Positions 45,741-57,509 of a DNA stretch of 64,000 nucleotides are shown here, one piece after another. A program made the translations under genes and the position numbers. Numbering within the stretch: position 1 is the stretch's first letter; each line of letters starts with the position of its first letter. Source of the stretch: Cymbidium sinense (taxonomy: Eukaryota; Streptophyta; Magnoliopsida; Asparagales; Orchidaceae). The DNA lies in contig CM038232.1 in assembly GCA_021442155.1 (NCBI GenBank), positions 60,295,436 through 60,359,435 of the forward strand. Direction: 5' to 3'. The notes beneath the pieces were generated by a model. The model was given only the letters and a program-made list of their open reading frames with translations, had not been told where the DNA came from and did not search any database.

Positions 45741-45939
45741 ACAAACCTATTGATGGCTTATCTAAGATGAACTTAATGATTTATTTTTTGGAATTAAAAA
45801 TTCGAAGATTGGATCAATTCAAAAGATGAATACCTTATGTGTTCTTAATTTCACTTCATTTATTATAAATACTTAATTAAACATTCAACTTTGTGAGGAA
45901 AAATCTTAATCATAAATAATAATTTACATAAATAAAAGA

Positions 45940-47040
45940 AATTATGTATTCCTAAATCTTTTCTTAGAGAATTTCTCATCAATGAATTACATTATGAAGG
46001 AATAGAAGGTCATTTTGGGATATATATATATATATATATTATATTTTAATAGAGAATAGATTTTATTAGCTTTCACTAAAATGAGATGTTCAAAAACTTG
46101 TAAGGCTAAAGCTGCCGAATAAAGAACAGGGCAATCACTACCTTAATAAGTTTACTTAAGCCTTAGGAAGATTTATTAATGGAATTTATTTTAGGATTAC
46201 CCAAAACTACAAAAGGTAATGATAGTATTTTTGTTGTAGTTGATATATTCTCAAAATGGCCCATTTCTTATGTTTCTCAAAATAATGATGATTATCATAT
46301 AGCAAAATTATTACTTAAGAAAATTATGTGGCTCTATGGTCTACCTTCTATAATTATTGCTCATAAAGAATTTAGGTTTGTCTCTTATTTTTTTAAAATA
46401 TTAAAGAAATTATTAGTACTAAAGTAAAATCTTCTTAGATCTCACATCCTAAAAAAATAGACTAAATGATGTGATCAACCACTCTTTAGGGAACTTACTT
46501 AGATGTTTAGTGATCAAAAGTATGTGAATTGAGATTTACTTATACCAATGTCAAATTTGCTTACAATACTTTTGTCTCTAGATATTACAAATAAATCACT
46601 TTCTAAGATAATTTATGGTCAAAGCCTAAGATGCTCAATTGATATAGCAAACCCACCATCTCATGCATTTCCTAATAAAACATCATTTTTGCTAAGGATA
46701 TTTAAAATATACATGAGGATATAACAAAGCATATTACTATAAGCAATAAAAATTATATTTCTTGGATAGATTATAATTATTTAACAAAATAATATAAAGA
46801 ACTTCATTTTGTTTTGATTTGCATCCACCATGATAGTTACCAAATTATTAAATATAAGAAATTGAATGTGTGATATTATGGTCCTTCCAAAATTCTTTAA
46901 AAATTAGAACTAATGCATGTCACCTTGATTTACCTATTGATATGCTCATTCATGTAGTTATTAAAATTAAAGACATTCTATTATATATAAAAGAGAGCAA
47001 GCTTTCACCTATTTAGCCTGACTCTTTAATATAAGATATA
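45940..47040 (+). pseudogene. Chromovirus-1 integrase remnant
   Basis: The N-terminal part reads LCIPKSFLREFLINELHYEG then HFG (about 45945-46018), where a TA microsatellite has replaced the next residues. The catalytic core is an open piece (46179-46427): MEFILGLPKTTKGNDSIFVV, VDIFSKWPISYV, LLKKIMWLYGLPSIIIAHKE. The first aspartate (VVD) is kept; the SDRD position reads AHKE, losing the second. The remainder (VKFAYNTFVS near 46550-46580, YYGPSKIL near 46872-46895) matches the AEFAYN and GPF/GPY region. Dead. Confidence 0.85.
46019..46041. repeat. TA microsatellite inside the integrase remnant
   Basis: A pure TA run expanded within the N-terminal zinc-binding part of the chromovirus-1 integrase. 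Confidence 0.9.
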
Positions 47041-47495
47041 GCTATTTACTTAGATAATCTTATGGCATCACCTACCATCTTAGAAGTTTATAATATTATT
47101 ACTAGGGAAGGACCCATAGATTTTACTAATTAATGATCATAGATTTTTAGCATGTGAGAAGAATAGACCACTCTTAGAAGGTACTCGACTGACCCTCACT
47201 AGCTTAGAGACACTTGCACATAAACTGACAGAAGACTACTTAGAATTTAACCCTATAGAGTAGAGTTCTAATGAGATGGAGAGAGTTGATGTAGAGCATC
47301 ATGTGAATTAAAAATTATAGCTAAATGACCAATTATATGAGCCCAAGAATGAGACTAAAAAAGAACTCAAACAACAACCCTAATAAGTCCCATCAAAAGA
47401 TCCCAACATAAAATTAATTGAATTTTAATCATTTGTATTTAAATTTTAAAATTGGATTTTAGACGTTGTAGTTTTTGACTTTGAGAATATATGGA

Positions 47496-47503
47496 CTGGC
47501 CAT
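47496..47503. repeat. Left 8-bp target-site duplication of the hAT element
   Basis: CTGGCCAT here recurs at 53621-53628; hAT elements make 8-bp duplications. With the base before it the match is 9 bp (ACTGGCCAT). Confidence 0.7.
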
Positions 47504-47589
47504 CTGGGACATGAACGATCTGATTTCGAGCTGAACAATAACCAACTCAAAATTGGCTTAAAATAATTTATATTGGATCAAAATCGACT

Positions 47590-47760
47590 CATGGCTCAAT
47601 GGATTCAATTTCAAGCCAGCTCTGATCGATAATAAATAGAGCTCAATGTAGCTCGAAAGTGAAATGAGTTGGCTCGAAAGTGAAACGAGCTGGCTCTGAA
47701 AGTAAAATGAGCTGGCTCGATTGGCTAGACAGTGAAATGAGCTAGTTTCTATAGTAAAAG
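47590..47760. repeat. Left subterminal repeats of the hAT element
   Basis: GGCTCGAAAGTGAAATGAGC-like units recur four times at about 47648, 47672, 47691 and 47715, with AGCTGGCTCG between. The GAGC/GCTC ends of each unit are inverted repeats. Equivalent GAGCC words cluster at the right end. Confidence 0.8.
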
Positions 47761-47769
47761 TACTATTTT

Positions 47770-49690
47770 AGCCCCAAAATTGAAATGAAGAATCAAAATT
47801 CAAAAAGAGCTAGCTTCACTTAATTAAACCAGCTCTTATAAAATAAACAAATAAAATTGAATTATAGAAAAATTCACAAGTTTGAAATTTAATATGTAAA
47901 TAATAATACAATTGAATTGATAAGTAAATAAAAAAATTCAATAATAAATTATAATTTCACATTATTCACAAATAATTCTTACAAATACAAATTTTATATA
48001 ATTCTGACTAATGTTATACATTTGACATTTCATATTTGATGACCTTAACTATGATAATAATAAGAAGTCCATATAATGATACAACTAACATAACATTTAA
48101 AAAATAAATAAAAATAATAATAATATTATTATTATTAAATTGACTAATGACTATTGTCTATTGGGACTTAGAGAAAATAATATCCAACTTCAAGCATGAG
48201 TAATTAGTAGAAGTTTATAATTTGTATAATGCACTTATTTAGTTGTAGGATCTAGGTTGTTGAAGCCATCCGATAAAACCATGAAGATGGAGAAGCAATT
48301 ATCTAACAAAACATCACAAATCAAAAACATCATGTAAGTAGGAGACTCAAAATATTAAAGGCAAGAAAGGTATAATGATGAATAATGATGGTATAAATAA
48401 AGGCTTTAGGTTATCTGGCCATCCAATGAGAACCACCAATAATGGAGCAAAAATTATTATTGAGTTAGCCCAAATTACAAATATATTCTCTTCTCATCAT
48501 TGTCCCAAATTAGAAAATAAAAAAATTTATGATAACCCCACTTTATGTCGACCACGGGTCCATAAGACACATAATAATTAAAAAAATGACTTCAAGTTTA
48601 GAACCAAAAACCACTGAGAAATAGAATAAAAATCTAGGTAGACTGGGTTTAAACATATAAGAAAAAAATTAGTGAGAAAAGAAAATTAATATCTTTATGA
48701 TTACCGCAATATATACAGTCCACTAGTCCATAACATGTACAAAAATTCAAGAAAAAGTAAATTATCTCACTAGACTAATAAACTAAATAGTTATTAGTAA
48801 ATAATAATTCCTTGTAGGTAAAAGAATGGAGAACCAAAAACTACAATAGGAAAGAAAAGTAATAGATTTTTGTGCTCTCAAAAAATTGAGATGATTGGTT
48901 TATTTTTAGGGTGACATTAAACAAACTTACTGCACTAATATCAAATTCAAAAAGATTATTGAATTCCAACAAACTAAAGTACAGTGAAATTATAAATTGT
49001 GATGGCAATGATGGCAAAACTAATAACACTAAACCATTACAGCAATCTAAGCTTCCATAACCTCTTTATTTTAATTTTATTTATAAAACAAAGTAACTCA
49101 TCATTCTCTAAGTAACAATTTTATAGCAAAATCCATATTTCCAGCACAACATGCATCAATAAATAAAATGTAGTAAGATGAACCAACCTATTTGTAAAAA
49201 AACCAAAATTTAACCACACTTCAAATATCATAAATTGAAAGACAGTATCAAGTATGCCACCCCAAATGCCTAAATTGTCTCAAATTTACTTCATTGATCA
49301 AGTCATTCCACTAAAATATAAAAATTAACCACCAAAGCCTCCATTAGGCCATCTCAGTTTAATTTTATCATTGGGCATCATATCGACATTAACATAAAGC
49401 ATTATAGTGCAAAAGTACAAAATAAATTATAAAATGCATAGTCCATAATAAATGTCACACATGACACAACCAAACTAGTCTCTAACTAGATTGTCCAAGA
49501 TAATTGAGTCTCACAAAACATTCAATGAACATTAAAATATGCAAAAAGGTAAGAAATGTAGCAATTAACCTACATAATGGAAATGTTATCACCTGATTAT
49601 CAAATTTGTGATTTCATAGCTAAGCTTTTAGGTATGCATATAACTATGTTCTCTTTTGCAAGAATATCAAACTGAAATTGCAATGGAAGA
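47770..49690. other. Non-coding interior of the hAT element
   Basis: AT-rich DNA between the left subterminal repeats and the transposase 3' end. It probably contains the transposase 3' untranslated region. Open stretches at 48375-48581 and 48841-49029 resemble nothing known. Confidence 0.5.
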
Positions 49691-49698
49691 AACATAAC

Positions 49699-49968
49699 TC
49701 ATATTTGAATAGAAGCACATTGCAATATAAAATAAGAAAAAGTAAATAGTACCAATGGATCTTTTGATGATTTATATATTGCTCGAATCCAATTTCCACT
49801 ACATACTAAAGAATCCAATATTCTCTGACATTGAACTTCATAATCACTAAGCACATGACCCCCTGCACTGAAAGCTGACTCATAAGAAACTATTATTATT
49901 GGGATGGTAAAATATTTTTGGTCATCTTTGAGAGAGTCTTGTATTTCATGGTGAAACATTTTCACCAT
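49699..49968 (-). pseudogene. hAT transposase C-terminal dimerisation domain
   Basis: This open piece of 89 residues includes YFTIPIIIVSYESAFSAGG, HVLSDYEVQ, RILDSLVCSGNWIRA. It matches the hAT C-terminal dimerisation domain, whose usual form is IPVSTVASESAFSAGGRVLD followed by VEALICTRDWL. The domain is needed for transposase multimers. It is the best preserved part of the gene and is followed by 20 residues of unrelated tail. Confidence 0.92.
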
Positions 49969-49969
49969 T

Positions 49970-50560
49970 CTAAAATATCAAATTTTGAATCAGTGCATTT
50001 CATACAAGCTTCCTCTAGGTATATCACCAAGTCGGACTTTTGTGGAACTAAAAGGCTAGTACAATCTATAAAATCATATAAACCAATCAGATCATCATGT
50101 GAATTATTTGTTCTTTTAGTTGTGGTTATTATTTCAAGTTGAGAGGAGAATGCTCTAATAATTCCTTTAACTATCTTTTATCATAATCATAATAAGAGTA
50201 TAGCTCAAAAAATTTTTTTGACATTATCCCTTTTCTCAATCACATTGATCAACATCATAAATTTGTGAGTAATAATAATTGATGAAACAATTTCATTCTA
50301 GGATCTAAAAGGCAAGCAATCAATTATAACATTGAACAATCTGTCCAATACTTATCAAATTTAACTTTCATGGTGCTCGCCATATTTGAAATGAAAAGAG
50401 TACTAGATAATCATTCTCAATCAAATGTTTTCTTGATTAGTACTAGATTGGGAAGCATCTATTTGTAGTAGGATAGCTTGAACCTGAAAAATCAATTATT
50501 CAATGAAAAATTTGAAGCAATTCTCTTACTTTCTCAAAGTTAACCCAATCTTTATGACAA
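49970..50560 (-). pseudogene. hAT transposase, middle part, heavily decayed
   Basis: Lies between the recognisable catalytic core and the C-terminal domain in the correct order and spacing. Minus-strand frames contain scattered transposase-like pieces but many stops. Confidence 0.5.
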
Positions 50561-50565
50561 GGCAA

Positions 50566-50976
50566 TCATGTATAATTTAGATCACAAAGCATATTCAAGA
50601 AAAATAGCCTTATAATAAAAATAGATTCTAACATTTTATATGTTGAGTTCCAACGTGCAGGCACATCAATACGAAGTGCCTTTGTTGTGGATAAGCCAAT
50701 CTGCCTTGCAATCTCTCCAAATTTATGTAAGTGAGTTGGAGACCACTTTATAAATAAGATAGATTCTCTTACCCTTTCAATTATCTTATTATTCTCTTTC
50801 AGGCTATCCTGCACCATTAGGTTTAAAATATGTGCTTCACAATAAACATGAAAGAAATCCTCCATCATTAAAAATCCAAATCTTTTAGTAAACAGTGCTT
50901 TCAAATTTATAGTTGCTACGTCATTTGATGACACATTATCTAAAGTAATGGTACTTATTTCATTTGTAGACCCCAT
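50566..50976 (-). pseudogene. hAT transposase catalytic core
   Basis: An open stretch of 136 residues reads ISTITLDNVSSNDVATINLK, DFFHVYCEAHILNLMVQDSL, ERVRESILFIKWSPTHLHKF and LRIDVPARWNSTYKMLE. These are the classic plant Ac/hAT blocks (TLDNASAND, RCAAHILNL, DV-TRWNSTYLML), covering the middle catalytic aspartate and the W-containing insertion region. The core is open over its whole length, but the flanking parts have stops, so it is an exon-like remnant only. Confidence 0.93.
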
Positions 50977-51149
50977 TGCAACAAACTTTCAGAAATTGTC
51001 TCAAACATTACAGCCCCACTATGAGGAGGATCTAAATCAGTGAAACTAATTACCCTGGACTACAATTTCCAATCAAAACTAATGTAATGCACAGTAAGAC
51101 ATATATAACCAATTGTTTGGTTTGATGTCTAGCAATCACTAGTAAGTGA

Positions 51150-51650
51150 AACTCTCTCCACAACTTTCAAACAATTTTTCAATTTGCCTTTCTCAATTTC
51201 ATACACTTTCATACACATCCTTCATGCCAAATCTTGAAATTTTATGATAGTTTGGATTCATTGATTTCATCAAGATATTAAACAATAAATGTTCAGCTAT
51301 CATGAAGGACATTCATTAACAATGATCATTTTAGCTACAATATTTTTATTCTACAATGATTATAAGAAAATGAAACACACAAGTAGATATTGATTTTGTT
51401 TCTTTTAAATCCTTTGTATTGAATTAAATAGTTTTTGCTTCTTTCCTTTATTATTAATTTTTCTATAATGATTCGTCTTGAAGTGTCTACCCAACTGAGA
51501 TGTGAAACTAGTTTTCTATTTGACATAAGATTTTGTACAGTAATTATATTTTAACTTTTGTACAACTTTTTCTTTTTCTGTTATAAAAAGTTCAATAAAT
51601 TGTTACCAAACTTTAGATCGTTTCCTTTTACCCTTAGTTTCATCAATGGA
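51150..51650 (-). pseudogene. hAT transposase N-terminal part with BED zinc finger
   Basis: On the minus strand 51630-51460 reads KRKRSKVW-QFIEL, then NYCTKSY, TSFTSQLGRHFKTNHYRK: the aromatic start and the H-X-H end of a BED finger, which binds the element ends. 51330-51160 gives MIAEHLLFNILMKSMNPNYH then ISRFGMKDVYESV, matching the segment between the BED finger and the catalytic core (LPF-VVEH-GF-LL-NP-Y). Stops separate these from the core at 50976. Confidence 0.8.
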
Positions 51651-51659
51651 AGCTATTTC

Positions 51660-53370
51660 ACCCACACTCTCATTTGGGGTTGTTACATTATCAACAAGAG
51701 GATGACATGAATAATTATTAGATTTTACTTTGAGAAGGAACTTGTCATTATGACTATGAGAAATTACATCAACACTTCAAACAAAATCTCAAGATATCAA
51801 TAGATAAAGATAATACATAATCTGATGCATAGTAAATACATATAATTAATATTTCATCATTTCATGTGCTAGGATTTCTAAAGAAAGCATGTAATGAACA
51901 CAAAAAATATAAATTTGAGAATTTTAATGATTGATTTGCATGGCATTAACATATAATCACATACTCAAATAGTCAAATAGTGGCCATGATAGAATTAAAT
52001 TATTAAAGAGATCAGAAATTAATTGTATGCTTCGTCAATCATGCAACCCAAAATAAGCATAGAAAAAAACACAAAAATATGAAAATAAAGAAAATATTTC
52101 CAAGTTACCCCATAATTAGTGTTGTGTTTATCTACAAATATTTTCAAAACCCTCACTCCCTATATTAGAATTGAGTTTTGCACAATCAAGAAAAAAGGTG
52201 GCTATGTTCAACCTTCAACAATTTCCCAATATATTCCAACTTCCAAGCTGAAGATTTAGAGCCCAATAAGGCTAGCATGCAGTTAAAAAAATTAAGATGT
52301 AACTTCATATGCAGTAAAATAAAGTTGCTCAACATGAGCTTGGGCACAACATGATAAAATTTAATTGATTAAAAGATTTAGAAGTCAGAACACAATAAGG
52401 CTGACAGCAGAACCCCCACTCCCCCTTAATTTATTAGGATTTTGGGCAGCATAGTCAAGATAAAAGATAGATATGTTTAGCCTTCTACAATTCCATAATA
52501 TATTCTAAGTAGAAGATTCTTAACATAATAAGGCTGAAATGTAACTTAAAAAATAAGATGTAACTTCATCCATAGTAAAACATAGATGCACATTATGAGC
52601 TTGGACTCTTAGTTAGGTTACTAACATACTATTATAACATCATAAAATCTAAAGTTTATCATGCAATCATATTATAATTAAAACAAAAGAAACAGAAAGA
52701 AAAACCACTAATAATTAAAGTTTTAAAATAATCGAAAGAAGTTTAGAAGAACTCAAGCATGGAAATAACTAAAAGAACAAATTCAAATATGGAAATAACT
52801 TAAAGAAGCTTCGAAGAAGTGAAGAACTCAAGTGATATACAATAATGAACAGTTGACCTATTATTTTGAGTCTAGGAACTGAGAATAGATGCACATATCT
52901 ACTCTCGACATCTCATAAAAACACAAAAATAATAAAATCTTTATAATGAAAATCATACTATGAAATACTAAGAGATTTAGGAAACAAAATAAGTAAGTAG
53001 TGTATTGTGTGTTGCATGAGTAATGTATGGTAAAGAAGCAAATCAAGCCACCTAGGGATCGAACAAGCTAGATCAAACGAAGATAATAGCGATAAAGAAA
53101 CACCTCAGAGTCTTAGACACTACAACTAATAGAGAGCGAGCCCGTTGATCGATGAGATCATGAGCAATGAGCGACACTGCTGGCTTTCAAAAAACTAGGG
53201 AATGAGAATAATATAAAAGAAGTGAAAGAGAGGGCTAAGAAGCTACAGAGTGTAGTGTCTCGAACCGTCCAGGTAAAAAATGATGTTATAACTTATAAAA
53301 CATAAATTGAAAGGAATTCATCTCCACCGTTGATGAAATGATGCTCTTGATTAGATGAAAATCAAAAATC
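51660..53370. other. Non-coding 5' interior of the hAT element, with an internal duplication
   Basis: About 52170-52360 and 52437-52615 are diverged direct copies, sharing ATTTTGGGCA or TTTTGCACAA, CAAGATAAAAGATAGATATG-like text, CCTTCAACAATTTCC or CCTTCTACAATTCC, AATATATTC, AATAAGGCT and TAAGATGTAACTTCAT. No protein is recognised. It probably holds the transposase promoter and 5' leader. Confidence 0.65.
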
Positions 53371-53379
53371 GGGTCACTG

Positions 53380-53610
53380 GGTCAGTGTATCGCGTGCCCA
53401 TGACCCGATAGCCTGAGCAATGAGTAGCACGACACTATATCAAATTCAATCCACTCATACGAGTTAATTGACTGATCCGCATGAGAATCGAATCGAAAAA
53501 ATTTTGAGCCAAAATTTTGGCTCAAAATTTGGCTCATTTGCTTCGAGTCGATCTCAATTCGAGCCAAAATACTAGTCAATTTTTGAGCGATCAATGATCT
53601 TCGCTAATTT
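53380..53610. repeat. Right subterminal region of the hAT element with a 32-bp palindrome
   Basis: GAGCC and GGCTC words recur, including an exact 32-bp palindrome at 53499-53530 (centre AAAATTTT flanked by GAGCC and GGCTC). Further GAGCC copies lie near 53560. They are candidate transposase-binding sites. Confidence 0.85.
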
Positions 53611-53620
53611 CTCTGCCCTA

Positions 53621-53628
53621 CTGGCCAT
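53621..53628. repeat. Right 8-bp target-site duplication of the hAT element
   Basis: Exact copy of CTGGCCAT at 47496-47503. Confidence 0.7.
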
Positions 53629-54000
53629 TACTAGAATAATGAAAGATAAAATGATTTGATGAAAGTAGTTAGCACTTTCCTTCATCAATGGCAACCCACC
53701 ACTTTTCCAACTAAATTTTTTTTCTTTTCTTAAATAAAATTCATTATAATCTTTATAAATAGGACTAGTTTTTATTATAATTTATCAACTTTGGATGATT
53801 AAATTTCTTGGAGAATTTTTTTTTTCTTTGTGTTAGCTCTTGTGGCCTAGCTTAGCATTTTCTTGGTGGGATTGGTCTATATCTTATAAGTTATTCCTAA
53901 TCCTTTCTCAAGACCTCTCCTAAATTATTCTCACATCTCCTCCTACATTCTATTTAAGTTATAAGTCAATTAATCCATCATCTAAGTCCTCAAAACCATT
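53629..54000 (+). promoter_or_regulatory. Probable rest of the chromovirus-1 3' LTR with TATA box
   Basis: TATAAATA at 53754-53761 is followed by TCTTGTGGCCTAG and TTTTCTTGGTGGGATT text, the style of chromovirus LTR leaders. Joined across the hAT, the left flank (about 47400-47503) would be the LTR start. No 5' LTR copy is available to confirm it. Confidence 0.4.
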
Positions 54001-55505
54001 CCAAAACCTTCTTTAGGGCATATAATTTAAACTAGGTTGATAGATATCTTGTTTTATTCTTTTCATCATTAAAACATTTTAAACATCACATAAATATACC
54101 AAAGACTCCATAGCATAAGTTCACCTCTTAAAGTATCTTTAATTATCATTCCTACTCTTTTAGACAATATCAACCCTTTTCTAAAAAAGGGATATTTTAA
54201 AAGAACCCAAATTAACCTAATCTAGACTAGTATTGGTCATCTCCCTACTAATCCATTCAAAAGGCCTCATCTTTCTATCAACAACTATCTATCATAAGTT
54301 AACATTCTAAGCTAACCATAAACTATAAATTCTAACTATTTACCCCTCTTAAAAATTATATTCAAAAGTGATATTAAATCACTCTAGACTAGCCTAAGTT
54401 AGGCTAATCGTACCATCCTTTCATTAAATCCATCTATACCTAGTACTTCTCCAATAAAAATTCTCAATCTTTCCTAGAAACCTTAAACTAGAATTTCACA
54501 TCCATTCTTATCCTTTAATCTCACTAAAAAAGATCTCCAACCATCATCAGTTGGGTAACCCCCAATAAGCTCATAATTTAATATCCTTAGCTAAATGTAG
54601 TTCATCTCCATCTCCATTTATCCAATAGTATCTAATGTCAATGCAAGTACTTCTCACTATAATGTGGGCTATAGAGAGGGTTCACTTGGGTAACCTAATT
54701 GGTTGATGGGGGGCTCTCATAAGATTTTTAAGAGAGTAGGTGAGGTTCTGGTGGGTTCAATTTGAAGTGGTGGTGAGGTTATTTTAAGATTTTGAGTCAT
54801 CCAACACACATAAAAAACTAGATTGAATTTAAAACCCAACTTTCTCTAGAATTCTCTCTAGTAACCTAAATTTTATGAAATAAAAATTAAATTGTTGAGT
54901 AAGAAGACAACTTATTATTTAGAAAGTTTCATTAATTTTGGAGAGCTTTATATAATTTTTCTAAGATTTTCTTCCAAAATTGGACATAATAGAAATAACC
55001 AAGCTAAATCTTTGAATTTTCACTTAAGATAGATAAACTATAAAATTCAATAAAATCTAACATATAAAAAAACTAAAAAAATATTCATAATATTCTTGAA
55101 ATTTTTCATGCAATTTGATGGAGTTTAAAGGCACTAAGCATCAACCACAACAACAATTGTTTAATCAAATCTATGCTTAGCTGACTAGAAATAACATTTC
55201 AAAAACTCACTTTTTGGTGAAGAAAAATTAAAAAGTAATAATTTTCTAACACAATAGAAGACTTCAAAAACATTAATTATATAAATTACACAAAAATAAT
55301 AAAATCATAAATTTGGATCACTCATCAAAGTAATTTATGATAGGAAAGATAACCAAATACTTTTTTTGTATATAGCATCCACCAAGCCTTCACCAACCAA
55401 GTAACTTCTTCCAATTTTCTCCAAATATCATTACCTTTCATTCCAGCAATATAACTTAGTTTAATATAGGACACACTAATCCAAACTCAATATTAGAAGG
55501 GAAAG
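54001..55505. other. Non-coding DNA, nothing recognised
   Basis: AT-rich text without protein resemblance on either strand. A less AT-rich patch at 54660-54790 (GGTTGATGGGGGGCTCTC) stands out but has no copy in the window. Confidence 0.35.
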
Positions 55506-55509
55506 GAAG

Positions 55510-55866
55510 GTGGGAGGGACTAAGCACTACATGGGATAACTACCCCTCACTAAACTCCATAACCACTACATGGGGACCACTCCAACGAATTTAATTAATT
55601 ATAATATATTATTTAACACTAATTAATTATAATTAGATTTAATAATTAGAACCATCCCCTTCTTAAAATTATAGACACTAGGTACAAATGATAATTACAT
55701 ATAAAATTTAAACAATTGTAACAACACCACAAAATACTTCATAAGATATAACATTATGCTAAGCTAAGTCAACTGGTCTTCATTTCTTGTGGGAAACAAC
55801 CCATGATTTTCCTTCATCTCCCTTTCCAAGCTCTTTTCCATCTAACCTTGTGCATGTGCTACGACA
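55510..55866 (-). repeat. 3' LTR of chromovirus 2
   Basis: Shares CACTACATGGG, GGAATTTAATTAATTATAA-like text, TAGGTACAAATGATAATTAC or equivalent, CAACACCACAAAATA, CTGGTCTTCATTTCTTG and CCTTCATCTCC with 57510-57891. Similarity is roughly 75% by eye. Confidence 0.72.
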
Positions 55867-55869
55867 TTT

Positions 55870-57000
55870 CATCTGGGCCCAAAAGAGCTCTTCTTTGAAG
55901 AATGAATGTCTATGTAATAAACTACAAGCTCTAGAGCTAGGTTATCCAAATTCTTTTTAGTCATCCAAGTGTCTTCTGTAGGTGGCATGTCGCTCCATCT
56001 AACAAAAAACTCGTGAGATTTTCACTATAATCCACATTATTTGTAATGATGTTGTCCACCTCAAAGAATGATTGTTAACATGGTACTTGTAATGAATGAT
56101 TATATTTTTCTTTAAAAATTAATCCTGCAAATTTAGAGGTTTACTAAGTCCATTAAATAATAATAAATTTTTCACATTAAAAATTAGGCTGATAAACATG
56201 TCTTTTAGCAATTCAAGAATATAAATATTAGTGACAATTTTTCTATTAATCTCAAATGGCCCACATGCCCTGGCTTTCATGAAGGATTCTAATTAACACA
56301 TGATTCCCCACATTTAATTTCTTAAAATCTTAAGTTTTGTTGTTCCAAGTAGTATATGTTGCATTAATGACTTCTAATTAACGTTTAACATTTTTATGAA
56401 GGTCTAAAAATCCTTTTCAAATGTAAATGTAGACTCAGAAACTACATATGTAAGAATGATAACATTGTAGATATATTTTTTAGGATTCTAGCTAAAAATT
56501 ATCTCAAATAGTGTTCTACTTATTACTCTAGAGACAATGCTATATTATGTGTAAACTCAACTATATGAAGAAGTAGGTCTTACTATTTTTAACATGTACC
56601 CACCAAACTTCTAAAAGATTTTCTAAAGTCCTATTCATTACCTTAGTTTGGCTATCAGTTAGTGGCAAAAAGTTAAAATCACTTAACTATAATGTCCATA
56701 AACTTCCATAATGATTTCTAAAAATAATATATGAGCTTTGCATCTTTGTTAGAAATAATTTGGAGTGATTCCATGCAATCTAATATATTTTAAGAGAATA
56801 ATCTTGATATATGAGATGCATCAATAAATTTTGAGCAATGTAAGAAGTGAGTAATCTTAGAGAAAAAATATACCACCATAAATATACTATTATGCCCTCT
56901 AATTGCCCTAGGAAGCATAAGTACAAAATCCATAAAAATATTCTCCTAAGGTCTAAATGGTACAAGTAAAGCATAATATTTCCTTTTTTTTTACTTGGTA
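55870..57000 (-). pseudogene. Chromovirus-2 integrase remnant
   Basis: With frames merged, the minus strand reads MDFVLMLPRAIRGHNSIFMV (about 56940-56880), ASHISRLFS, ISNKDAKLIYYF (about 56755) and KSLWKFMDIIVK (about 56715). Later come SLVGTC (about 56560), IVEFTHNIAL (about 56530) and LELLKDMFISLIFNVKNLLL (about 56220-56160), the C-terminal SPIFNV-DL box. This is the integrase of Reina/CRM chromoviruses in correct order. Stops are frequent. A minus-strand open piece at 56974-56780 is in a neighbouring frame. Confidence 0.78.
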
Positions 57001-57509
57001 CTTTTGGCTTCCTTATAGGTATAGCAATGGGTTACCACTTTGTACATTTTTCTTCAAGAATGGTAAAAAAAATCTATGCTCTAGCAAGTGGATTGTTTTT
57101 AGCTTTCTAAATATTCTACTACTAGAAAATACAACTCAGGATAAGAAATATTTACATGAAAATCTTAAGAATGTAAAGTCTCTTTCACTTATAAAGATAT
57201 ACATCATTCACTACATAATCATCACTTATGTTAATAAATGATAAGTTATTTTGGGCATGGTCTAAATATATCAAATGAACATTTAGGCATATTGGATAAT
57301 CATCATTTAGTCTCTTAAATCATGAAATTTAAAATTATGAAGAAATGATTATCAATGTGACTCTAAAAAGTGCACTTACATGATTCCTCTATAAAATAAT
57401 ATAATGTTTAGGAAAAAATGAATAAAGCTATGTTACATTATCAAAATAAATTATAATAATATTTTGAATAGAAGAAAAACAAAGTTTCTAAATTAGCAAA
57501 GGCTCACCA

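Larger units (their letters stand above)
44563..47503 (+). mobile_element. Chromovirus 1 (Reina/CRM-like Ty3/gypsy), decayed
   Basis: On the plus strand the order is reverse transcriptase (about 45060-45640), RNase H tail, integrase (about 45940-47040) and probably the start of a 3' LTR. Gag is not recognised in 44563-45000, perhaps because copia 2 interrupts the element there. A hAT transposon begins at 47504, and the DNA right of the hAT (53629 to about 54000) has a TATA box and LTR-like text, so the hAT probably split the 3' LTR. Confidence 0.75.
47504..53620 (-). mobile_element. hAT superfamily DNA transposon, about 6.1 kb, inactive
   Basis: The element contains a broken transposase on the minus strand (49690-51650) and is bounded by CTGGCCAT duplications. 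Its ends are CTGGGACATG on the left and, reverse complemented, TAGGGCAGAG on the right: weak terminal inverted repeats that share GGG and later bases, of the TAGGGATG type common in plant hATs. Both ends carry dense GAGCC/GGCTC subterminal motifs, the kind of sites hAT transposases bind. Non-coding interior lies at 47770-49690 and 51660-53370. Its neighbours suggest insertion into the 3' LTR of chromovirus 1. Confidence 0.75.

Noticed and set aside
56957..57241. A 94-codon plus-strand frame with hydrophobic segments
   Set aside because: It is opposite the chromovirus-2 integrase region; the composition only reflects AT-rich DNA.
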